From positions 1-7,233 of the forward strand of contig CAIZOZ010000031.1 of NCBI GenBank assembly GCA_903934745.1: 7,233 bases of DNA, in the 5' to 3' direction. This document shows positions 1 to 5,175 of this stretch, piece by piece; within the stretch, counting starts at the first letter, position 1; every line of letters begins with the position of its first letter. Under the pieces are notes generated by a model that made no database searches, had not been told where the DNA came from, and worked only from the letters and a program-made list of their open reading frames with translations. Both the position numbers and the translations under genes were made by a program. The DNA comes from an uncultured cyanobacterium (GTDB taxonomy: Bacteria; Cyanobacteriota; Cyanobacteriia; PCC-6307; Cyanobiaceae).

Positions 1-51
1 GTTGTCCGGGTCGAGTTTTCCGCCAAAAGGCAGATGGAACTCATTGATTGA
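1..51 (+). CDS. C-terminal end of an unidentified protein (partial)
   Basis: The first 17 codons, read from base 1, give VVRVEFSAKRQMELID and then a TGA at 49-51. The residue mix is protein-like (charged and amphipathic), and the plus-strand orientation matches the next reading frame. Only 16 residues are visible, so no family can be assigned. Of the other two plus frames, one closes at 56-58 without a convincing peptide. No terminator-like hairpin follows the stop. This could be chance open sequence; the call rests on peptide quality and on continuity with the coding sequence that follows. Confidence 0.3.
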   Translation, partial: VVRVEFSAKRQMELID

Positions 52-154
52 GAGCTGACCGTTATTTTGCTTCCGGTACATGTGCGGCCGTCAATGGTGA
101 CAGCAATCGCAGACTGCCACGTTCGAGACCAGTTTAACGCCTACCGATCGCCCA

Positions 155-664
155 GTGCCGTTGCAGCACAAGGGTTTTGGCTTTTTCAGGAGTCCCTACG
201 TCGAGAAGCATGGCGCCACGAACGCGGCGTTCGGCCGACGCTATCTGGAGGCCCAGCTGCAGAGCCCCGGCATGGAGTGGGTGGCGCTGGAAAACCCGGA
301 CCGAGGCAGCATTGACATGTTCACGCTGTGGACAAAGCACGCGAACTACCTAACCAAGGTGATGGGCGCCTACGACCAAACGCTGCCGCAGAAAACGGGC
401 CTCTACCGGCTGCAGATCATGTATCCGGTGTTCCTGGTGGCCGAACCGGCGGGGCTGCCCAGCAACCTCAGCAGTGGCGCTGCCCGCTTCAAGCAGCTGC
501 GGGGAGCGCGGCCAGTGCTCGAATACGACGCCGTGTGGGACGAGCATCTTCCCGCCAGGCGAAGGCTGGCCTGGCGGCTCCTCGAGGCCAAGGGACTGTG
601 GAATCACCGCGGGAGTTGCCCGCAGGCTCAGGCCAATCCCATCGCATGCAGAGCCTGTCTGTAG
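155..664 (+). CDS. Unrecognised 169-codon protein, probably 5'-damaged and 3'-altered
   Basis: I do not recognise this family. The frame is probably real coding sequence: it uses G/C-ending codons heavily, local GC is about 68-70%, and it reads as a soluble protein with the segments SPYVEKHGATNAAFGRRYL (about residues 13-31), a Trp/Tyr-rich middle (DMFTLWTKHANYL) and GLYRLQIMYPVFLVAEPAG near residues 82-100. The only usable start in frame is the GTG at 155, and no Shine-Dalgarno sequence precedes it. Protein-like coding in the same frame runs back to about base 101, just after an in-frame TGA at 98-100, so the true start may have been lost or shifted out of frame (an ATG at 94 lies one frame away). 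After about residue 148 (EAKGLW) the sequence turns Cys/Pro/Ala-rich, and its last 37 bases lie antisense to the 3' end of the Rieske gene. The original C-terminus was therefore probably replaced at a rearrangement junction near 600. No catalytic motif is evident. Confidence 0.5.
   Translation: MPLQHKGFGFFRSPYVEKHGATNAAFGRRYLEAQLQSPGMEWVALENPDRGSIDMFTLWTKHANYLTKVMGAYDQTLPQKTGLYRLQIMYPVFLVAEPAGLPSNLSSGAARFKQLRGARPVLEYDAVWDEHLPARRRLAWRLLEAKGLWNHRGSCPQAQANPIACRACL
609..623 (-). terminator. Short GC hairpin just past the Rieske stop (weak terminator candidate)
   Basis: A perfect 5-bp stem (GCGGG/CCCGC) with a 5-base loop begins five bases beyond the Rieske stop codon in the direction of its transcription. 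No U-run follows on either strand, so it does not meet the usual intrinsic terminator pattern. It is listed because it is the only hairpin found at this convergent gene end. Confidence 0.2.
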
Positions 665-1629
665 GTTAAAGATGCAAGATCTGCCGGGACATGCACCTCC
701 TGGCGAAGATCCAGGGGAAGCTGCTTTGGATCCTGCTGTTCGACAACTCGTCGATCCTCAGCAAAGATCAGGCTATTGAAGTTGATCGCCGCCTGAAGCG
801 GTAGGTCTGGGTCGAAATTACGGCAGATAAGTGAAAAAACCCTCGTACTTACCGGAGAGAGCGGGGTCGCCACATTAAGGATATGAAGCAAGCCATCACA
901 AGGGAATGTGATGGTGAGCCGGGCACAGTAAGGCAGGTGCACCCGGAACAAGCGACTCCACAAAAAACCAGGCGGATTGAGATGCTTGAGCCCAAGTGGA
1001 AAGTTGCTGACTGTGCTCACATAATCAAACTGGAATCCATCGAAAGTGGCTACCACGTCATAGGGAGGAACAGAGGTGTTATCCGACTCGCCAAAGCTAT
1101 CCCGATGAACAAAAGCAAAGTGACTTACATCGAAGAAACTCTCCATCTGGCGGCCAGCGGAGGTGGCCCAATCCACGGGCTCTGGCTGTACATGTATATA
1201 CTCAGGAGCCGACCATTCATCAAAATGGGGCAGGTCAGCACAACCATCACTGAGCAGCCTGATCCAGATCAATCCATAGGCCTCCCGTACGTTCAACACC
1301 TGCAGCTGCAACCCTGCCGGCGGCATCAGATCAGGACTGGAAGGAATCAACACGCAGCGGCCACTGGGCTCGAAGCGGAAGCCGTGGTAAGGGCAGACAA
1401 GAAGATCGTTGTCGATACTGCCAGCACTCAATGCCGCACCGCGATGTGGACAACGATCCACCGCCGCCATCGCGACGCCGCTGATACCCCGATGCAGCAC
1501 GAGTCTCTGATCCAGGAGGGTGACCGCCAAGGGTGTCGTGCCCAGGTGCCGGGAGAGAGCCACGGGGTGCCAATGGGAGGCAAGAATGCGCCAATGCCGC
1601 GCCGTGAAGCAGGGTTCTCCTGTGGTCAT
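628..1629 (-). CDS. Rieske non-heme iron oxygenase (SxtT/SxtH- and PaO/VanA-like alpha subunit)
   Basis: A 333-residue Rieske-type ring-hydroxylating or O-demethylating oxygenase. An N-terminal [2Fe-2S] domain has the ligands C60-x-H62 (CPHRG) and C79-x-x-H82 (CPYHG), 16 residues apart. The catalytic domain has the mononuclear iron motif E163-xxx-D167-xx-H170-xxxx-H175 (within MESFFDVSHFAFVH), with D292 in AEDRRVVEQQDP as the probable third iron ligand. D167 fits the bridging Asp that passes electrons between subunits. Length and layout match the single-component alpha subunits of the VanA/PaO group, which need a separate reductase; none is visible here. From memory, the stretch around LIPSSPDLMPPA and the C-terminal EVHVPADLASLTYR most resemble SxtT/SxtH, the cyanobacterial oxygenases that hydroxylate saxitoxin precursors. 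The substrate here is unknown. The ATG is preceded by GGGAG eight bases upstream. The gene is last in the minus-strand series and ends inside an opposing reading frame. Confidence 0.93.
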   Translation of the reverse strand: MTTGEPCFTARHWRILASHWHPVALSRHLGTTPLAVTLLDQRLVLHRGISGVAMAAVDRCPHRGAALSAGSIDNDLLVCPYHGFRFEPSGRCVLIPSSPDLMPPAGLQLQVLNVREAYGLIWIRLLSDGCADLPHFDEWSAPEYIHVQPEPVDWATSAGRQMESFFDVSHFAFVHRDSFGESDNTSVPPYDVVATFDGFQFDYVSTVSNFPLGLKHLNPPGFLWSRLFRVHLPYCARLTITFPCDGLLHILNVATPLSPVSTRVFSLICRNFDPDLPLQAAINFNSLIFAEDRRVVEQQDPKQLPLDLRQEVHVPADLASLTYRQALHAMGLA

Positions 1630-1781
1630 GACACAGGCTCCCAGGGGTGATAATCACTCCCACTGTTACCGGGGATCATGTGGTAAGCGATGCTCAAAGG
1701 ACTACCCAAACCGAGAAACCTTGGTTGCCGATCCACTCGTTCAGCCAGGAGGTATGAAGGGCGCCGGAGTGACCACTCCAT
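1626..1781 (-). CDS. Possible 51-residue leader ORF overlapping the Rieske start by ATGA
   Basis: A minus-strand frame starts at ATG 1779-1781 (or at a GTG six codons further upstream) and ends with a TGA that overlaps the Rieske ATG in the four bases ATGA, the usual arrangement for translational coupling. The peptide begins MEWSLRRPSYLLAERV and ends in SGSDYHPWEPVS. I recognise no family. No Shine-Dalgarno sequence precedes the ATG, and the Rieske gene has its own good site, so coupling would not be needed. The frame may be chance. In another minus-strand frame, 1741-1824 gives a 27-residue peptide (MNLQAIWHRVFLVAYG at its start), which I consider less likely. Beyond these and the palindrome at 1644-1660, the gap between the P450 and Rieske genes holds nothing I can identify. 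Confidence 0.22.
   Translation of the reverse strand: MEWSLRRPSYLLAERVDRQPRFLGLGSPLSIAYHMIPGNSGSDYHPWEPVS
1638..1642 (-). promoter_or_regulatory. Shine-Dalgarno sequence for the Rieske gene
   Basis: GGGAG on the minus strand sits eight bases before the ATG at 1627-1629. It is the clearest ribosome binding site in the window and supports the chosen start. Confidence 0.55.
1644..1660. promoter_or_regulatory. 17-bp palindrome upstream of the Rieske gene (operator candidate)
   Basis: GGGGTGAT-A-ATCACTCC is a dyad with 8-base arms around a single central base and one mismatch (G1646 against T1658). It lies 15-31 bases upstream of the Rieske ATG, immediately beyond the ribosome binding site. Its size and symmetry suit a dimeric repressor site. 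The loop is a single base, so an RNA hairpin is unlikely. The binding protein is unknown, and no regulator gene is in the window. Confidence 0.35.
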
Positions 1782-1842
1782 AAGCGACAAGAAACACACG
1801 GTGCCAGATCGCCTGCAAGTTCATTCCAATAGCGGCTGCTGG

Positions 1843-3312
1843 TCATGACGAAAGTGTCAGCAGCGCTGTCATTGCGCGATTAGGAGCCCAGTGGCTCCAG
1901 TGACGCATCCGTCGCTGAAAGGGTTCTGAATGCTTCAGTTCAAGACTGATTCCGCCTGCAAGAGCCTTTAAGAAGGCCCTAGCTATTGAGTTGCTTAGAT
2001 CAACTCCATTACAGGCATGACGATCCATTCCAAAAGGAGCGTAATGGCCGCGATCATAACTATCTGGATCAAGTCGCAGGCGAAATTCAGAGGGACTGGA
2101 GAGCTCTTCAGCAGATCGATGGCTTTCCCATACACAACATCGAACTATCCAGCCACGGGGAAAAGTAAATCCCTCAAAGTTAAATTCTTGCTGCACACGG
2201 CGGTAGAGGTACTCACTTTGGGCCAGCCTGAGAGTCTCCGCCATGAACGCATCAAGAGCCTGTTCTTGTTGGGTCGCTTCCATGACTCGAATCTGCTCAC
2301 TAATTTCAGTTTGCACACCCCAGTTGTAAAGCAGCCAGAGCAGGAGTGAAGCCACATCATCAGAAGCGATCTTATGCATGAACACAAGATTCTCAAGGCA
2401 CACACGGTCGGGCATACTGGAATTCACCTGGCTAAGCCTGAGCAAGATCGGCTGCCCAGTTCCTGGATCCAGTTTAAGCCTAGCGAGCTGAATATCCAAC
2501 ATTCTGGTCAACTCATCAAACTGCCTCCGTTCCAATCCTCTCACAACTGAACCAAGACTAGAGCAGCCAAAATGCTCACTCAACTCCGCGAAATGCTGAC
2601 CGATGGCATCAGCCGTGAAGCCAAAAAGCAGTAAGTTAAGGCATTCCCTGCTGAATCGATGAAGCGACGCATGGGGATTGAACCAGCCCCTGCCGGACAA
2701 ACTAACCAACAGCGCCTGAGCCTGTTCAAGCAGACTTACTTCAACCTCAGCAGGAGATGGGCCAACCATCGCACGGCGAAACAGTCCACCGTAAAAGCTA
2801 TGCGTATCATTGTTCATGTAGCGGATAAAATTTCCCTGAATGCTCTTACTGAAGGAGAGCGGACTTGGCCCCAACTGATCAGCATTACTGCGCAGCAGCT
2901 GGCAGATGCGCGCCAGACCTGAAACACAGATTACCGGTGCCCCAAACTGGCTTGAGCGGAAGATCGGTCCGTAACGCCTAAACTCTCGCTGATAGAAGTC
3001 ACGACGGCCGAGAGCCCTCACCCCCTTGGCGAAGGACAGGGAGCCAGGGGGTAGGGATCCATGGACCAGGGATGCGCTCAGTTGACCACGCACCAACACC
3101 AGAACCAGAGCCATGCCCGCGAGGGCCAGCGGCCCAGAGAGAACCGGGTGGAAAGCCAGGAGCCCCGCAGCCACTCCAGCCCATAGGGCACAGACCAGAC
3201 CTGGCAGCACGGCCTGACGACCAAACAGGCCAGGAAAGGGTGGCAGAAGAAAAACCAACGCTGTCCAGCCTGGTGGCACCAGGGCAAACAACATGGTCAC
3301 GAGAATAAGCAT
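1843..3312 (-). CDS. Cytochrome P450-like protein with a multi-pass N-terminal membrane region
   Basis: A 489-residue P450. The K-helix ExxR is E359-TL-R362 (AETLRLAQSEY). The heme loop F427-GMDRHA-C434-NG fits FGxGxRxCxG, with Asp in place of the fourth-position Gly and His in place of the Arg; C434 would be the thiolate ligand. The I-helix position reads A316-SDDVAS, so the Thr that normally helps activate oxygen is Val320. The hydrophobic N-terminus is long: stretches at about 1-30, 34-55 and 57-74 could form up to three membrane segments, followed by a proline hinge (LPPGS, 87-91) and a normal P450 start. Ordinary bacterial P450s are about 400 residues and soluble, so roughly 85 residues are extra. 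The reaction is probably oxidation of a lipophilic or membrane-associated substrate, which is inference. The ATG has no strong ribosome binding site; a second Met at residue 7 is possible. The gene lies between LOG and Rieske on the same strand, with gaps of about 210 bases on each side. The N-terminal part is far more GC-rich than the rest. Confidence 0.87.
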   Translation of the reverse strand: MLILVTMLFALVPPGWTALVFLLPPFPGLFGRQAVLPGLVCALWAGVAAGLLAFHPVLSGPLALAGMALVLVLVRGQLSASLVHGSLPPGSLSFAKGVRALGRRDFYQREFRRYGPIFRSSQFGAPVICVSGLARICQLLRSNADQLGPSPLSFSKSIQGNFIRYMNNDTHSFYGGLFRRAMVGPSPAEVEVSLLEQAQALLVSLSGRGWFNPHASLHRFSRECLNLLLFGFTADAIGQHFAELSEHFGCSSLGSVVRGLERRQFDELTRMLDIQLARLKLDPGTGQPILLRLSQVNSSMPDRVCLENLVFMHKIASDDVASLLLWLLYNWGVQTEISEQIRVMEATQQEQALDAFMAETLRLAQSEYLYRRVQQEFNFEGFTFPRGWIVRCCVWESHRSAEELSSPSEFRLRLDPDSYDRGHYAPFGMDRHACNGVDLSNSIARAFLKALAGGISLELKHSEPFQRRMRHWSHWAPNRAMTALLTLSS

Positions 3313-3347
3313 TACCAGCTGATAAGATCACGACCCGTTGGCTTCTG

Positions 3348-3444
3348 CTAGCGCAGAATGATGTCATCATAGACATCCAGCAACCGGCGCCTGGCATCAG
3401 TGATGGAGGCCACTGGCTTGGCGGGCAGGATCGATGGACATCAT
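3348..3444 (-). pseudogene. Possible remnant of a small coding sequence (one-base shift)
   Basis: In the gap between LOG and P450, the minus strand contains a protein-like tail, VASITDARRRLLDVYDDIIL, ending Arg then TAG at 3348-3350, with GC-rich codons. An upstream ATG ATG at 3439-3444 starts MMSIDPA in a neighbouring frame; removing one C near 3425 would join it to AKPVASITD and give an uninterrupted peptide of about 30 residues. I recognise no family. The length is too short to exclude chance. The rest of the 3313-3519 gap shows no clear promoter or terminator. Confidence 0.2.
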
Positions 3445-3519
3445 CGCCAGACAAGGTTGGGTCAGCTCAGTTGCGCCATGATCCCGCTGACGCTGACGGG
3501 CCTGCCCAACAGGGGGTGG

Positions 3520-4560
3520 TTAGACCACCACAGAAGCATCATTAATAGCATCAATCAAACAACGAATCTGGCCATATTGACGCGCACGAGGGATGAGCTT
3601 GATGCAGTAGGGATTGAGGCCAATAGGCTTGTCAGCCTGAAAAAAACATGGCGACTGCTGCAAGGTGCCGACGCCAAGCAAAGAGGCAAAGCGTTGACTG
3701 AGATCAGCAAGTGCCTCGGCAGTTAACTCTTTTCGAATATAGATAGCCAGCTCATCATCTTGCCACCGGCACGAATGATAATTCGCGTAAAAGCGCTTAA
3801 TGTGCTCCAGGGCATGCTCCGGTTGCTTGCATATAGTAAAGAGCCCAAGCTCGTGAGACGATAGATATCCTTCCTTGACCATATATTGCTCAAAAAACCG
3901 CAAGCAGCCCTCCCAGAAGCTTCCACCCGGTCGCTCGACAAAGACCAAGGGGACAATATCCGTTTTACCAGTTTGCATCATTGTTATAACCTCAAAAGTT
4001 TCGTCGAGAGTACCAAATCCCCCGGGAAAGACAACAAACGCATCAGACTCCCAGACAAAGGAGATCGTCCGGGTAAAATAATAGTCGTACTCGGCCATCT
4101 TGGCATCATTCGCAATGGTTTCATTGCATGGGTTGTGAAATGGAAGCACGATTCGCAGGCCAAAGCCATTGGCCCTACCCGATCCTTTCTGAGCGGCTGC
4201 CATGATGCCAGGGCCAGCCCCTGTAATAACCATGAAGCCGTTGTCTACGAATTGACCTGCCAGGCTCAGAGCAAGCCCGTACTCCTCATGATCAGGCTGA
4301 ACACGGGAACTACCAAAAAATGCCACTTTGCGGACATGGGTAAATGGCGCAAAGATCGTTGATGTCGAGTGGAATTCGTTGAGTATACGATCGATGAACC
4401 TGGTTCGGAGTCGGCCCGGCCAGGTATTGATCAACTCCTGTAAACGGACCAGCAGGGGATGGGCGTGATTGGCGAAAGAATCGAGAACCTGATCGGATTG
4501 ACAAGAGGATCCAGGTGATACTTGGTGGAGCGGTTTGCAACGAGAAGCATCTGTCGACAC
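3520..4560 (-). CDS. LOG family protein (TIGR00730, 'lysine decarboxylase' Rossmann fold)
   Basis: A 346-residue LOG-family protein. Characterised LOG enzymes are phosphoribohydrolases that cleave cytokinin ribotides or AMP to the free base plus ribose 5-phosphate. The label 'lysine decarboxylase' is historical. Residues 1-74 are an N-terminal extension. The Rossmann core starts at VRKVAFFGSSR (76-86) and contains GAGPGIM (114-120), the conserved Arg R164 and the hallmark PGGFGTLDE (179-187) with E187. The family usually has Arg-Lys at the R164 position; here it is Arg-Thr (FTRTIS). A C-terminal extension of some 80 residues follows the core. Canonical LOG proteins are about 190 residues, but long versions are common in cyanobacteria. 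The start is GTG 4558-4560, the only plausible start after the in-frame TAA upstream; its ribosome binding site is weak (GAG). A promoter candidate lies about 135 bases upstream. GC is low (25 of 60 in 3721-3780). In this locus it might recycle a nucleotide by-product, which is inference. Confidence 0.92.
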   Translation of the reverse strand: MSTDASRCKPLHQVSPGSSCQSDQVLDSFANHAHPLLVRLQELINTWPGRLRTRFIDRILNEFHSTSTIFAPFTHVRKVAFFGSSRVQPDHEEYGLALSLAGQFVDNGFMVITGAGPGIMAAAQKGSGRANGFGLRIVLPFHNPCNETIANDAKMAEYDYYFTRTISFVWESDAFVVFPGGFGTLDETFEVITMMQTGKTDIVPLVFVERPGGSFWEGCLRFFEQYMVKEGYLSSHELGLFTICKQPEHALEHIKRFYANYHSCRWQDDELAIYIRKELTAEALADLSQRFASLLGVGTLQQSPCFFQADKPIGLNPYCIKLIPRARQYGQIRCLIDAINDASVVV

Positions 4561-4695
4561 GTGAAGAATCTCAGCGAAAATGGTTGAGTTCCTTTGCGGG
4601 GTTTAAATCCGGCCGCCCGCATACCCTGACCAGAGGGTGCATGGGGAAGAATAGCAGGCCACGACTCCTGAGGCGCAGATGCATTTTGTGTATCA

Positions 4696-4725
4696 ACTAT
4701 GCAGTTGTGATGACTGACTTGTCAA
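4696..4725 (-). promoter_or_regulatory. Sigma70-type promoter candidate for the LOG gene
   Basis: On the minus strand a perfect -35 box, TTGACA (4720-4725), is followed after 18 bases by CATAGT (4696-4701), which matches TATAAT at four of six positions. A transcript would start near 4690 and leave a leader of about 130 bases before the LOG GTG. It would uncouple LOG, P450 and Rieske from the exporter gene. Confidence 0.4.
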
Positions 4726-4736
4726 GCCTCTCGCGC

Positions 4737-4789
4737 AGAGAAGCTCTGGGGAACAAGGCCCAGAAGCCTCCCCATAGCTCTCTTTTTTT
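4737..4789 (+). terminator. Intrinsic terminator-like hairpin reading on the plus strand
   Basis: A broken stem made of AGAG (4737-4740), AGCT (4742-4745), GGGG (4748-4751) and AGGC (4756-4759) pairs with GCCT (4766-4769), CCCC (4770-4773), AGCT (4776-4779) and CTCT (4780-4783), around a 6-base loop. A run of seven T's (4783-4789) follows directly. On the minus strand the same hairpin is followed by GCGCGAG with no U-run, so it is directional. No plus-strand gene is recognisable just before it. It would end a plus-strand transcript running antisense to the LOG leader. Confidence 0.5.
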
Positions 4790-4869
4790 CGGTTTAAACT
4801 ATTGACGGGCGTCGACAACCTAAATCCGTCTACATTCAGCTTATTTGCCAACCATTCGCTTTCACAGAG

Positions 4870-4892
4870 GCCCATTTGGAGCCCAAATGGGC
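4870..4892. repeat. Perfect 10-bp inverted repeat with 3-base loop
   Basis: GCCCATTTGG (4870-4879), loop AGC, CCAAATGGGC (4883-4892). The arms are perfectly complementary. No T-run follows on either strand (ACATCACC on plus, CTCTGTGA on minus), so it is not a standard intrinsic terminator. It could be an RNA stem in the exporter's 3' region, a protein-binding dyad or a recombination scar. Confidence 0.6.
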
Positions 4893-5175
4893 ACATCACC
4901 ACCCCATTCGTGTCCTGCGTCGCTATCTCGCGGATTGAAAAGATCCCACCCTCTCGAACGTGAGCCTGGTCGCGGCGCTTGCCCTTTGGCAGCTGGCCAA
5001 TGCAGCCGGCTTCGTGTTGGAGGCCCTTTCTGCGGCGGTGTTGGGAAGGGTCTCCTCACGTCTGAAGCCACTGGAGGACGACGTCCCTGCAGGTTTTCGG
5101 TGTTGACCAGCGGCACGGCATGTCTCACCGCGCCGGTCCCCGGCAGGGCGGGGTGGCTCTTGCCTGTCGTTCCAC

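Larger units (their letters stand above)
4561..5175. other. 615-base stretch without a convincing gene
   Basis: Between the exporter and the LOG gene. The left part (4561-4800) is moderate in GC and holds the LOG leader, the promoter candidate and the plus-strand terminator-like hairpin. The right part contains the 4870-4892 inverted repeat. Plus-strand frame 1 from 4798 to 5106 gives protein-like sequence interrupted by a TGA at 4936-4938: a first part ending AHHHPIRVLRRYLAD, then a second part containing SLVAALALWQLANAAGFVLE and ending FRC. GC-ending codons dominate the second part. There is no good start or ribosome binding site, so it is at most a gene remnant. Overlapping longer frames in this part are Pro/Arg/Gly-rich and look like compositional artefacts. 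I saw no tRNA and no obvious known small RNA. Confidence 0.5.

Noticed and set aside
883..1650. 255-codon plus-strand frame antisense to the Rieske gene
   Set aside because: It is a mirror of a gene with all its iron ligands intact, shows no domain and starts without a ribosome binding site.
3886..4362. 158-codon plus-strand frame opposite the LOG gene
   Set aside because: It lies antisense to the conserved PGGFGTLDE region and has no protein-like features.
628..4560. Saxitoxin biosynthesis cluster
   Set aside because: Only the Rieske gene resembles Sxt proteins; no SxtA-like synthase, amidinotransferase or other core gene is present, and sxt clusters are not known for a P450 of this kind.
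4600..4800. Known structured RNA such as 6S, SRP RNA or tmRNA
   Set aside because: I could not match the conserved SRP tetraloop region, a tRNA-like end or a clear 6S fold by eye; only the terminator-like hairpin is supported.
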